NCBI RefSeq assembly: GCF_005887615.1
Contig: NZ_VANS01000001.1
Coordinates: forward strand, 1,165,415-1,229,414
Length of the DNA: 64,000 nucleotides
Source: Sulfitobacter sabulilitoris
GTDB lineage: Bacteria; Pseudomonadota; Alphaproteobacteria; Rhodobacterales; Rhodobacteraceae
Direction: 5' to 3'
The notes under the pieces are model-generated. The model did no database searches, was not told where the DNA came from, and was given only the letters and a program-made list of their open reading frames with translations. Position numbers and translations under genes: made by a program. This document shows positions 34,216 to 42,767 of this stretch, one piece after another; the stretch's first letter is position 1, and each line of letters begins with the position of its first letter.

Positions 34216-36090
34216 ATGGAAGGATTTCTATTCCAAGCGTCCATCTACCTTGCCGCCGCGGTCATCGCGGTGCCCATCGCCGCGCGCCTTGGACTGGGGT
34301 CGGTGCTGGGGTATTTGGCGGCCGGTATCCTGATCGGCCCGGTATTCGGGCTTGTCGGGTCGTCCGAGACGCAGGATTTGCAGCATTTCGCGGAATTTGG
34401 CGTCGTTATGATGCTGTTTCTCATCGGGCTCGAGCTTGAACCCCGCGCGCTTTGGAACATGCGCCATCGCCTGATCGGGCTAGGTGGATTGCAGGTGGTG
34501 CTGAGCACGCTGGCGCTGATGGCGGTTGCCATCGGCTATGGCCAGCCGTGGGGAATCGCACTTGCCATCGGTCTCACGCTGTCGCTCAGTTCGACCGCGA
34601 TCGTCCTGCAGACCCTGTCGGAAAAGGGGCTGATGCAGACCAACGGCGGACGGTCGGCATTTTCGGTGTTGCTGACGCAGGATATCGCGGTGATCCCGAT
34701 CCTGGCGTTTCTGCCGCTTCTCGCAGCCACCCTACCCTCCACGATCGCGGACGACGGATCGATCCAGCGTGGCGGCGAGGCAACACATGGCGCCGAACAC
34801 AGCCTGTCCCTGGTCGAAGGATTGCCCGGCTGGGGCGTGACCCTCGTCACCATCGGGGCCGTGGCCGCCGTGATCCTCGCCGGTATTTTCCTGACCCGTC
34901 CGGTGTTTCGCTATATCCACGCCGCGCGCCTGCGCGAGATGTACACGGCGCTGGCGCTGCTGATCGTCGTGGGCATTTCCTTTCTGATGATGCTGGTCGG
35001 CCTGTCCCCCGCACTTGGCGCATTCCTCGCGGGCGTGGTTCTGGCCAACAGCGAATTCCGCCACGAACTTGAAACCGACCTCGAACCCTTCAAGGGGCTC
35101 TTGTTGGGTCTGTTTTTCATCACGGTGGGCGCCGGGATCAACTTTCGCCTGCTCTTTGCCGAGGCCCCGGCCATCGTGTCGATGGCGTTTTTGGTCATCG
35201 TCATCAAAGGGCTGATCCTTTGGGTTCTGGGCCGGGCATTCCGGCTCAAGGGGCTGGATCAATGGCTGTTCGCGCTTGGCCTCGCCCAAGCCGGCGAATT
35301 CGGCTTTGTGCTGGTGTCGTTCTCGACCCAACAGGGTGTCATTCCCGGCGACATCGGCGAAACGCTTTTGCTGGTCATCGCCATGTCGATGCTGATCACG
35401 CCGCTGTTGTTCATCGTCTATGACCTGCTGACCCGCCGTCAAAAGGTGGCGCCCGAACGGCCCATCGATGACGAGATCGAAGCACAGGGGCCGATCATCA
35501 TCGCGGGCATCGGGCGCTTTGGCCAGATCGTCAACCGGCTGGTGCAGGCCAACGGCTTCAACACCGTCGTGCTGGACCATGACATGGAAACCATCGCCGT
35601 GATGCGGCGGTTCGGCTTCAAGGGGTTTCTGGGCGACCCCACACGGCCCGACATCCTGCGGGCGGCGGGGCTTGCCGATGCGCGCGTGCTGGTCGTGGCG
35701 CTGGACGACCCAGAGGCCGCGATCAAACTGGTGAAATACGCCCGCCGCGAACGCCCTGACCTGCATATCGTGGCGCGCGCGCATGACAGGACGCATGTGT
35801 ACCGCCTTTATCAGGCGGGCGCCAACGACATCGTGCGCGAAATGTTCGACAGCAGCCTGCGGGCAGGCCGGTACGTGCTGGAAAACATGGGGCTCTCCGA
35901 ATACGAGGCCGCCGAGGCAGAGCGCATTTTCTACAGCCATGACCGCAAATCGGTGCGGCAGTTGGCAGAACTTTGGAACCCCGACATCCCCGCGAGCCAG
36001 AACGCCGCCTATGTCGAACGCGCCAAGGAGCTGCAAAAGGAGCTGGAAACAGCGTTCCTGAGCCGGGACGACAGCAAGAAACGCGCCTGA
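34216..36090 (+). CDS. CPA2-family cation:proton antiporter with RCK domain (KefB/KefC-like)
   Basis: A 624-residue membrane transporter. Residues about 1-385 carry roughly 12-13 hydrophobic segments of the Na_H_Exchanger fold, including GSVLGYLAAGILIGPV, LFLIGLELEPRALW and LTLSLSSTAIVLQTLSEKG. Residues about 415-540 form an RCK/TrkA-N nucleotide-binding domain (IIIAGIGRFGQIVNRLVQANG, LGDPTRPDILRAAGL). K+/H+ exchange gated by a nucleotide or glutathione-type ligand is typical of Kef proteins. No separate KefF/KefG ancillary subunit is adjacent, so glutathione gating is unproven. An AAGGA site precedes the ATG. Confidence 0.92.
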   Translation: MEGFLFQASIYLAAAVIAVPIAARLGLGSVLGYLAAGILIGPVFGLVGSSETQDLQHFAEFGVVMMLFLIGLELEPRALWNMRHRLIGLGGLQVVLSTLALMAVAIGYGQPWGIALAIGLTLSLSSTAIVLQTLSEKGLMQTNGGRSAFSVLLTQDIAVIPILAFLPLLAATLPSTIADDGSIQRGGEATHGAEHSLSLVEGLPGWGVTLVTIGAVAAVILAGIFLTRPVFRYIHAARLREMYTALALLIVVGISFLMMLVGLSPALGAFLAGVVLANSEFRHELETDLEPFKGLLLGLFFITVGAGINFRLLFAEAPAIVSMAFLVIVIKGLILWVLGRAFRLKGLDQWLFALGLAQAGEFGFVLVSFSTQQGVIPGDIGETLLLVIAMSMLITPLLFIVYDLLTRRQKVAPERPIDDEIEAQGPIIIAGIGRFGQIVNRLVQANGFNTVVLDHDMETIAVMRRFGFKGFLGDPTRPDILRAAGLADARVLVVALDDPEAAIKLVKYARRERPDLHIVARAHDRTHVYRLYQAGANDIVREMFDSSLRAGRYVLENMGLSEYEAAEAERIFYSHDRKSVRQLAELWNPDIPASQNAAYVERAKELQKELETAFLSRDDSKKRA

Positions 36091-36180
36091 CGCCCGCCCC
36101 TTGAGGTGATTGGCCCACCGTCGGCGGTGCGGTCACCTTCCATGGTCCTCGACCCGGTTCGCGCGCGCCTGTCAGGCATG

Positions 36181-36218
36181 AAAAAACCGCGCGTCCAGTC
36201 ACGGGAGCGCGGTTTTTT
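36181..36218. terminator. Bidirectional rho-independent terminator
   Basis: AAAAAACCGCGC (36181-36192) pairs with GCGCGGTTTTTT (36207-36218) around a 14-nt loop, giving U-tracts on both strands. It lies between the convergent antiporter gene (+, ending 36090) and carD (-, ending 36240). Confidence 0.93.
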
Positions 36219-36239
36219 GCTAGGTACGTTGCGCGTGGA

Positions 36240-36752
36240 TCACGCGGCGACGCGGCTTTCCAGCACATCGCCGACCTGCTTGGCGGCGGCCAGTTCGTCA
36301 CCGCCACCCACTGCGGCGACTTCGCGTGTCAAACGCTCCAGCGCCGCCTCGTAGAGTTGACGCTCGGAATAGCTTTGCTCGCGCTGGTCATCGGTGCGGT
36401 GCAGGTCGCGCACGACCTCCGCGATCGCGATCAGGTCACCGGAGTTGATCTTCTGTTCATATTCCTGCGCCCGGCGCGACCACATCGCACGCTTGACCTT
36501 GGCCTTGCCCTTGAGGGTCTTCATCGCATGCGTGATGACATCCGGCGTGCTGAGCGCACGCATTCCGATTTCCGTCGCCTTGTGCGTCGGAACCCGCAAT
36601 GTCATCTTGTCCTTCTCGAACGAGATCACGAACAGCTCAAGCGAGATACCTGCCACTTCCTGTTGCTCGATCGACAAGATTTGGCCCACGCCATGCGCCG
36701 GATAGACGACGAACTCGTTCGGGCGGAAGTCGAGCTTTTTTGATTTGGTCAT
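36240..36752 (-). CDS. carD: CarD-family transcriptional regulator
   Basis: An RNA-polymerase-binding regulator (CarD/CdnL) of 170 residues that stabilises open promoter complexes at rRNA and growth genes. The N-terminal Tudor-like RNAP-interaction domain begins DFRPNEFVVYPAHGVGQILSIE. The C-terminal helical DNA-binding domain includes AMWSRRAQEYEQKINSGDLIAIAEVVRDLHR and the late YEAALERLTREVA. ATG 36752 has an AAGGAA site; the ORF's earlier ATG at 36800 is less likely. The 298-bp upstream region has two palindromic elements that may be regulatory. Confidence 0.93.
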   Translation of the reverse strand: MTKSKKLDFRPNEFVVYPAHGVGQILSIEQQEVAGISLELFVISFEKDKMTLRVPTHKATEIGMRALSTPDVITHAMKTLKGKAKVKRAMWSRRAQEYEQKINSGDLIAIAEVVRDLHRTDDQREQSYSERQLYEAALERLTREVAAVGGGDELAAAKQVGDVLESRVAA

Positions 36753-36858
36753 TCGGTTTTCCTTGCGTTCAAACCCACCAAACCCGGTACTTTCGAACAA
36801 ACGGAATCTCTACGGCGCGATGACGCGCACGTCCAACCATGTCTGTTCAGGAAGTCTG

Positions 36859-36920
36859 ACCTGATTGTAACAGCACAACCAGGTGGGGGGCAGATCCATC
36901 ATTGATTTATGTCATGACAT
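36859..36920. promoter_or_regulatory. Inverted repeats in the carD upstream region
   Basis: Two palindromic elements lie in the 297-bp gap between carD (start 36752) and the end of fdxA (37050). ACCTGATTGT/ACAACCAGGT (36859-36868 with 36875-36884, one mismatch, 6-nt centre) is the first. The second is a perfect ATGTCATGACAT at 36909-36920. The stretch is AT-richer than its surroundings. No gene is visible in it. Operator function is inferred. Confidence 0.45.
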
Positions 36921-37049
36921 TATCACAAAAATGGGTCTAGAGAAAGCGCGCACAAGTGCCGCACCCACAAATAACCCCTGAAATCATGGTCGATAGGCCC
37001 GAAAACGCCGGTTTTTCGGGTTCCAAAGTCATGCAATGGGTGATTCGGC

Positions 37050-37388
37050 CTAGCCGCCCTCACCCGGCGCTTCAGAGAAATACTTCTCCAGCTTGCCGGT
37101 TTCGCCATCACGCGCCTCTGCATCGGGCAGCGGATCCTTCTTGGTGATGATGACGGGCCACATCTCGGAATACTTGCGATTGAATTCCACCCATTTTTCC
37201 ATGTCCGGTTCGGTATCCGGGCGGATCGCGTCGGCGGGGCATTCCGGTTCGCACACGCCGCAGTCGATGCATTCGTCGGGGTGGATGACCAGCATGTTCT
37301 CGCCTTCGTAAAAGCAATCCACCGGGCACACTTCGACGCAGTCGGTGTATTTGCAGGCGATGCAGGCGTCGTTCACGATATAGGTCAT
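37050..37388 (-). CDS. fdxA: Seven-iron ferredoxin (3Fe-4S/4Fe-4S)
   Basis: A 112-residue ferredoxin closely matching Azotobacter FdI-type proteins. The first cluster region is [21 protein letters not shown] (C9, C17 and C21 among the ligands), and the second is [16 protein letters not shown]. The C-terminal extension with [13 protein letters not shown] is also typical. It serves as a low-potential cytoplasmic electron carrier or redox/iron sensor. In Rhodobacterales it is often found beside the S4-helicase genes, as here. Confidence 0.96.
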   Translation of the reverse strand: MTYIVNDACIACKYTDCVEVCPVDCFYEGENMLVIHPDECIDCGVCEPECPADAIRPDTEPDMEKWVEFNRKYSEMWPVIITKKDPLPDAEARDGETGKLEKYFSEAPGEGG

Positions 37389-37440
37389 TGGGTCAACTTC
37401 TTGAGCACTGGTTGACCGTTAGCTAGATCAGCACCCGCCA

Positions 37441-37827
37441 TCATTCAAGGTGGCGCGCCTTAGAAAGATCAAGGGTGCGACGATCGCGCTTTGTCGGGCG
37501 CCCTTTTCCCTCGTACGCCGGATTTTCGGGTGGTTTGTCCTCGGCCTTGGGCGCGGGCGTCGTGAGGTCGGTATAGAGCGTCTGCGCCTCGCTTGCGGGG
37601 CCGCGCCGTTGGCCTATCGCCTCGACCCGGATCACGCGGATCACCCGCCCCTGGGCAAAGGTCAGCACGTCGCCCGCGGCAACGGCCGTGGCGCGCTTTT
37701 GCACGCGGTCGCCGTTGACGCGGATATCACCGGCCACCACGCGCGCCGCGGCCAGTGACCGTGTCTTGAAAAACCGCGCGTGCCACAACCACTTGTCGAG
37801 CCGCAGCTTGGCCGCAGGGTCCCCCAC
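37441..37827 (-). CDS. S4-domain RNA-binding protein (HslR/Hsp15-like)
   Basis: A 128-residue protein with an N-terminal S4 RNA-binding domain (LRLDKWLWHARFFKTRSLAAARVVAGDIRVNG, about 8-65). The C-terminal tail is disordered and basic. In E. coli Hsp15 binds stalled 50S subunits carrying nascent chains, and a similar ribosome-rescue role is possible. It starts 4 bp after the stop of the Suv3-like helicase gene and is cotranscribed with it, which supports an RNA-related function. Confidence 0.88.
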   Translation of the reverse strand: MGDPAAKLRLDKWLWHARFFKTRSLAAARVVAGDIRVNGDRVQKRATAVAAGDVLTFAQGRVIRVIRVEAIGQRRGPASEAQTLYTDLTTPAPKAEDKPPENPAYEGKGRPTKRDRRTLDLSKARHLE

Positions 37828-37831
37828 CGCG

Positions 37832-40831
37832 CTACTTATTGTCCTTGAGCCCCATCAGGGCCGCGGCGAACGGGTTGTCGGGGTCGATCTTTTTCTCGGG
37901 CTTGGGCGGCCGGGCCGAGAATTTCTGCCCGCCCGGTTCACGGTCCTTGCCGCGTGCGGCGCCCTTCTTGCCCTTGGGGCCCCCTCCCTTGCCCTTGCCA
38001 GGGGCGCGGTCGCCGGTGCCGCGACGGTTGCCCTGCTGGCCGCCGCGCGCGGGCCGCGCCCAGGTAAAGGTAAAGAAGGTCTCCATCTCGGCGCCGGCCA
38101 CGGCCGCGTCGGGCGCCGTCCCCACCGGGACCTCTTCGGCGACCTGATCGGGGATATGATCGGACACGGAGTGCGCTTCTGCGGGCGCTTCGGCCACCGG
38201 GGCCACACCGTCATCGACGATGTTCGCCACGGGCTCGCTCACGTCCGCCGGGGCGGGGGCTTCGGGCGTCTCTATGATGCCGCCTTCGGGGGCCTCCTGC
38301 GCCACGTCCATCACGGGTGTGTCCGGGCTGTCGTCCGGCGCTGTGTCGGCGGCGGCGGCCTCGTTTGTTTCTGGGACGGTTGTATCGGCGCTCGGCGCCA
38401 AGGCCGCATCACCCGCCTTGGGCACCACGGCATCGACGGGTTTGACCTTGGTGCGCTCGCCCTGCTCGGCCTTGTAACCAAGACCCTGCATGAGATCGGC
38501 GAACTGCTCAAGCGTCATGCCGGTGATCGACAGCATGTCGGCCTTGGCCTCGAAACCGCCGCGCGAATCTTCGGCCCGCAGCATGTCAGCGAGCCGTTCC
38601 AGCATATCGATGCGAATGGCGCGCTGACCGGCGATCCGGTAGCCCGACATCGTATCGGCCCCCTCCGGCGCGCCCGCGTCGGTCGGGATCGTCACCAGAC
38701 CGGGCGGCGGCGCCTCGGGAAACTCGCCCAGTCCCTTGCCCAGCGACCACAGAACGAGCCGCAAGCGCGTCGGCGCGGGTTTCAGCAGCAAGGGCATGAA
38801 GATGGTGAACTGACCGAACCGGATACCGTGCTTGCGCAGCGCGCCGCGCGCATCCTGATCCAGCGCCTTGACCTCGTCGGCGACCTGCGCCCGCGGCAGG
38901 ATGCCGAAATTCTCGACCATGCGGAAGGCAAAGCCGCGCGCCAGCCCGGTCAGCGCCTCGTCCCGGCTCAGCATCATCAGCGGCTCGAACAGCGCCGCAA
39001 TCTTGCGGTCGATGAAATGCTGCAACCGGCGCTGCACCTTCTGCGCGATCTCCGGGCCCGCGACATCGTCGACGAACACCTCGACCTGCGGCTTCAGCGG
39101 GTCCGCTCCGGCCACCAGCTTGCCCACGGCGGACTTGCCCCAGATCAGACCACCCTGTTCGGTAAAGTCGATCTCGGTGTCCGGCGCGTTGTAAAAGCGA
39201 TCCGCGCGCAGGTGGAACTGCGGCTGCAAAGCCTGGAGCGCCGCCGACTTTATCGTCTTGGCCTCGGCCCCCGCCGCCCCGCCGGACACGTTCTTGTCCT
39301 GACTGAAGCGGAACCCCTCCAGCTTGCCTACATATTCGCCTTCAACGGTCACTTCACCGGTCTCTGATACATCCGCCACCATGGCTTCCTTCTGGCCTAG
39401 CCGGCGCAAAAGCACGGATGTGCGCCGGTCTACAAATCTCTGGGTCAGACGCTCGTGCAGCGCATCCGACAGTCTGTCTTCTACAGAACGCGCGGCACCG
39501 CGCCAATGGCTTTCGTCATCGGTCCAGCCTTTGCGCTGCGCCACGTAGGTCCACGTCCGAATGAACGCCAACCGTTTGGATAACGCATCAATGTCGCCAT
39601 CGGTTCGATCTATGCGCTTGATTTGTCGCGCCAGCCAATCGTTGGGGATCTGGCCGCGCTGGTGCAGGTCGTTGAAGATCACCTCCAGCAGGCTGGCGTG
39701 CTCAGCATGGCTGATACCGCGAAAATCGGGAATGCGGCAGACATCCCACAGCAGCCGGACCGAGGGGCCGTCGGTGGCGCGCGCCGCGACCTCCGCCACC
39801 TGGCTCAGCGCCTTGAGCGCGCCCAGATCGTCGGCTTCGCGCGCCCGCACCAGCATCTCGTGGTCGGGGGCGGCCTCCAGCGTGCTGATAAGGCGGTCCA
39901 CCGATCCGAACTGCAATGCGTGATTGCGCCAGTTCAGCTTGCGCTGCGGCGTGAACTGATGGTCCATGATCGCACGGGCCACCCCGTCGTCCAGGGGCGC
40001 CGCTTCGCCCGTCACGCCGAAGGTGCCGCTTTTCATGCCGCGCCCGGCGCGCCCGGCGATCTGCGCCAGCTCGTTGGGCGCCAGGGGGCGCATGCGCCGC
40101 CCGTCGAATTTGGACAGCGCCGAGAACGCGACATGATCGACGTCAAGGTTCAGCCCCATGCCGATGGCATCCGTGGCGACGAGGTAATCCACCTCGCCAT
40201 TTTGGTACATGTCCACCTGCGCGTTGCGCGTGCGTGGGCTCAGCGCGCCCATGACCACGGCGGCACCGCCCTTCTGGCGACGGATCAGCTCGGCAATCGC
40301 ATATACATTTTCAACTGAAAATCCGACTATTGCACTGCGCGGCCGCATGCGGCTTATCTTTTTCGCGCCAATATACGTCAATTCCGACATTCTTTCCCGG
40401 CGCAGGAACTGCACTCCGGGCACCAGTTCGGCAATGGCCCCTCGCATCGTGTCGGCGCCCAGAAACAGCGTCTCGTGCAGTCCGCGCGCGCGCAACAGGC
40501 GGTCGGTGAACACGTGACCGCGTTCGGGATCGGCGCAGAGCTGGATCTCGTCCACGGCCAGAAAATCGCATCCCATGCCCTCGGGCATCGCCTCCACGGT
40601 GCAGACCCAGTATTGCGTGCGCGGCGGCACGATCCGCTCCTCGCCGGTGACCAGCGCCACGACGGACGGGCCGCGCGCCGCCACGATGCGGTCGTAGACC
40701 TCGCGCGCCAGCAACCGAAGCGGCAGGCCGATGACCCCGGTGCGATGCGCCAGCATCCGCTCGATCGCATATGTGGTCTTGCCCGTGTTGGTCGGGCCCA
40801 GAACGGCCACGACCCGTGATGCATCTGCCAC
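37832..40831 (-). CDS. Suv3-like ATP-dependent RNA/DNA helicase with long disordered C-terminal tail
   Basis: A 999-residue superfamily 2 helicase resembling mitochondrial SUV3. Walker A is GPTNTGKTT (about 12-20), the Walker B/DEIQ box is FLAVDEIQLCADPERGHVF, and the second RecA domain contains VATDAIGMGLNLD and AQIAGRAGRG. The SUV3 C-terminal domain follows to about 790. The remaining about 200 residues are low-complexity: first acidic Ala/Pro/Glu-rich, then basic Gly/Arg/Lys-rich (GKGKGGGPKGKKGA), ending PFAAALMGLK. The tail probably binds RNA or partners. It is followed by the S4 protein gene. Confidence 0.92.
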   Translation of the reverse strand: MADASRVVAVLGPTNTGKTTYAIERMLAHRTGVIGLPLRLLAREVYDRIVAARGPSVVALVTGEERIVPPRTQYWVCTVEAMPEGMGCDFLAVDEIQLCADPERGHVFTDRLLRARGLHETLFLGADTMRGAIAELVPGVQFLRRERMSELTYIGAKKISRMRPRSAIVGFSVENVYAIAELIRRQKGGAAVVMGALSPRTRNAQVDMYQNGEVDYLVATDAIGMGLNLDVDHVAFSALSKFDGRRMRPLAPNELAQIAGRAGRGMKSGTFGVTGEAAPLDDGVARAIMDHQFTPQRKLNWRNHALQFGSVDRLISTLEAAPDHEMLVRAREADDLGALKALSQVAEVAARATDGPSVRLLWDVCRIPDFRGISHAEHASLLEVIFNDLHQRGQIPNDWLARQIKRIDRTDGDIDALSKRLAFIRTWTYVAQRKGWTDDESHWRGAARSVEDRLSDALHERLTQRFVDRRTSVLLRRLGQKEAMVADVSETGEVTVEGEYVGKLEGFRFSQDKNVSGGAAGAEAKTIKSAALQALQPQFHLRADRFYNAPDTEIDFTEQGGLIWGKSAVGKLVAGADPLKPQVEVFVDDVAGPEIAQKVQRRLQHFIDRKIAALFEPLMMLSRDEALTGLARGFAFRMVENFGILPRAQVADEVKALDQDARGALRKHGIRFGQFTIFMPLLLKPAPTRLRLVLWSLGKGLGEFPEAPPPGLVTIPTDAGAPEGADTMSGYRIAGQRAIRIDMLERLADMLRAEDSRGGFEAKADMLSITGMTLEQFADLMQGLGYKAEQGERTKVKPVDAVVPKAGDAALAPSADTTVPETNEAAAADTAPDDSPDTPVMDVAQEAPEGGIIETPEAPAPADVSEPVANIVDDGVAPVAEAPAEAHSVSDHIPDQVAEEVPVGTAPDAAVAGAEMETFFTFTWARPARGGQQGNRRGTGDRAPGKGKGGGPKGKKGAARGKDREPGGQKFSARPPKPEKKIDPDNPFAAALMGLKDNK

Positions 40832-40857
40832 CGCTTGCCCCTACTTTCCGCGCGCTT

Positions 40858-41415
40858 TTACAGCGTGCGCCCGATGCCGCTGCGCTTGAGCTGCTCCAGC
40901 GCGCTTTTCGCGTTCTCGTGATGTGGATGCAAGGCCAGAACCGCACGAAAGGCCTGCGCCGCGCGGGACAGATCGTCGAACTCCTGGAACATCACGCCAA
41001 GCCCGAAGATGGCGTTGAAATTATCCGGGTTAAGCGCGAGCGCGCGTTGCAGATCGTCCAGCGCCGGACCATAGAGGCCCGAACGGAAGTAGGCCGTGGC
41101 GCGCATGTGCCAGCCTTCGGCGAAATCCGGCGCATGATCGGTGAGCGCGGTAAAATGCTCGATCGCGGCCTGCGTGTCGTCCTTGGCCAGCGCGTCGCGC
41201 CCACGCTTGAGCAGCAGATCCATCGCCGGCGATCCCGATTTGGACCACTCGTTCGACAATTGCCGCTCGATCCCCGCGGCTTCCGCCTCGGGCGCCGTTT
41301 TGAGCTTCTCCAGCAACACCTGCGGGCTGTCTTGGGCCGCGACGGGCAGGGAAAACGTGACTATCGCGGCAAATGCCGTAACGATAAGTTTGAGATTGAA
41401 GAGTTTGATGCCCAT
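40858..41415 (-). CDS. Periplasmic TPR-repeat protein
   Basis: A 185-residue exported protein: signal peptide in the first about 28 residues (hydrophobic LIVTAFAAIVTFSLPVAA, cleavage before QDSP), then three tetratricopeptide repeats (about 75-175; GWHMRATAYFRSGLYGPALDDLQRAL is the clearest). TPRs mediate protein-protein contacts, and the partner is unknown. The start at 41415 (MGIKLFN) is favoured over the ORF start 41469. It is 26 bp upstream of the Suv3-like gene on the same strand, so it may head that operon. Confidence 0.82.
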   Translation of the reverse strand: MGIKLFNLKLIVTAFAAIVTFSLPVAAQDSPQVLLEKLKTAPEAEAAGIERQLSNEWSKSGSPAMDLLLKRGRDALAKDDTQAAIEHFTALTDHAPDFAEGWHMRATAYFRSGLYGPALDDLQRALALNPDNFNAIFGLGVMFQEFDDLSRAAQAFRAVLALHPHHENAKSALEQLKRSGIGRTL

Positions 41416-41490
41416 AACAGGTTTCAATGTAACAGGGTGCGGCGGCAATTCCAGATGCTGACGCGCCATTCTTGTAAAAAGGGCATGACC

Positions 41491-41781
41491 ATGAGCGATA
41501 TTGTGAACGAAGCTGTCGTGGTGCTGAACGAAAAACTGGCAAGCGCAGATTTCGACGGCACCGCGAAATTCGACATCGAAGGCGAGGGCGCGGTGATGAT
41601 GGACGCGGCGGGCGCACGCGCAGCCGACGAGGCCGCCGATGTCACCCTCTCGGCTGACGCGGAGACCTTCAAGTCGATCCTCGACGGCGACACCAACCCG
41701 ACAAGCGCCTTCATGACCGGCAAGCTCAAGATCGATGGCGACATGGGAATGGCCATGAAACTGGCTGCCGTGCTCGCCTGA
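41491..41781 (+). CDS. SCP2 sterol-binding-domain protein
   Basis: A 96-residue lone SCP2-type lipid-binding domain: ending AFMTGKLKIDGDMGMAMKLAAVL is the family's typical C-terminal motif, and DVTLSADAETFKSILDG precedes it. Such bacterial proteins bind acyl chains or lipids. The AAAAAGGG site (about 41476-41483) favours ATG 41491 over 41485. Its stop overlaps the next start (TGATG), indicating coupling to the hydrolase and a shared lipid-related role. Confidence 0.88.
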   Translation: MSDIVNEAVVVLNEKLASADFDGTAKFDIEGEGAVMMDAAGARAADEAADVTLSADAETFKSILDGDTNPTSAFMTGKLKIDGDMGMAMKLAAVLA

Positions 41782-42728
41782 TGGAGCTGGCCCAGGCCCC
41801 GTTTTTCACCGATGTGCAGCCCGGCCCCGAAGGCGGTGCCGCACATTGGATGGACACCTCGGATGGCAAGCGCATCCGCGTGGGGCACTGGGCCGCGCCG
41901 AACGCCAAGGGAACGGTTCTGCTGTTTCCCGGGCGCACCGAATACATCGAGAAATATGGCCTGACCGCCGCCGAACTGGGCCGTCGCGGGCTGGCCACCA
42001 TGGCGATCGACTGGCGCGGGCAGGGTCTGGCGGACCGTTTGTTGAACGATGTGCGCGTGGGCCATGTCGACGTCTTTTCCGACTACCAGAAGGACGTCGC
42101 CGCCATGGTGCGCGCCGCGCGTGGTCTTGGCCTGCCGCGCCCTTTCTACCTGTTGGCGCATTCCATGGGCGGCTGCATCGGCCTGCGCGCCGTGATGGAA
42201 GGGCTGAACGTGCAGGCGGCGGCCTTTACCGGCCCGATGTGGGGCATCCGCATCGCCAGGCACATGTTGCCGGCCGCGCATATTCTGGGGCGGATCATGC
42301 CGCTGATCGGGCGGGGCCACCTGCTGCCGCCGGGCACCAAGCTGGACCCCTACGTTCTGGCCGATCCCTTCGACGGCAACATGCTGACCACCCATCAGCC
42401 GATGTTCGAGATGATGCGAGAGCAGTTGCTGGCGCATCCCGACCTGTCATTGGGCGGTCCCAGCATCATCTGGCTGCGCGAGGCGCTGGCGGAAACCGCG
42501 CATCTGGCCGGTCGCCCATCGCCCAACCTGCCCTGCCTGGCGTTTCTGGGCAGCAACGAACGCATCGTCCATATCCCCCGCATTCATCAGCGGATGGCGA
42601 CCTGGAAACAGGGCCGGCTCGAGATCGTTTCGGGCGGCGAACACGAGGTGCTGATGGAAGGGCCGGAGATCACGACCCCCATCTATGACGCCATCGCAAC
42701 GCTTTTTCTGGGTACGGCGGACCGCTGA
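41781..42728 (+). CDS. Alpha/beta hydrolase, lysophospholipase (PldB)-like
   Basis: A 315-residue Serine-hydrolase-like protein. The nucleophile elbow is AHSMGG (Ser about 128). The oxyanion region is LLFPGRTEYIEKYG, and the late His lies in GGEHEVLMEG. The layout matches the PldB/monoacylglycerol-lipase group, hydrolysing lysophospholipids or monoglycerides. No signal peptide is visible. It overlaps the SCP2 gene by 1 bp. Confidence 0.85.
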   Translation: MELAQAPFFTDVQPGPEGGAAHWMDTSDGKRIRVGHWAAPNAKGTVLLFPGRTEYIEKYGLTAAELGRRGLATMAIDWRGQGLADRLLNDVRVGHVDVFSDYQKDVAAMVRAARGLGLPRPFYLLAHSMGGCIGLRAVMEGLNVQAAAFTGPMWGIRIARHMLPAAHILGRIMPLIGRGHLLPPGTKLDPYVLADPFDGNMLTTHQPMFEMMREQLLAHPDLSLGGPSIIWLREALAETAHLAGRPSPNLPCLAFLGSNERIVHIPRIHQRMATWKQGRLEIVSGGEHEVLMEGPEITTPIYDAIATLFLGTADR

Positions 42729-42767
42729 CCCCTGTTCCCGCGATGCGCAGCGCCTAGGTTAAGCGGC

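Noticed and set aside
37832-39367. 559-codon plus-strand frame opposite the Suv3-like helicase tail
   Set aside because: It is the antisense shadow of the low-complexity tail, with no family match.
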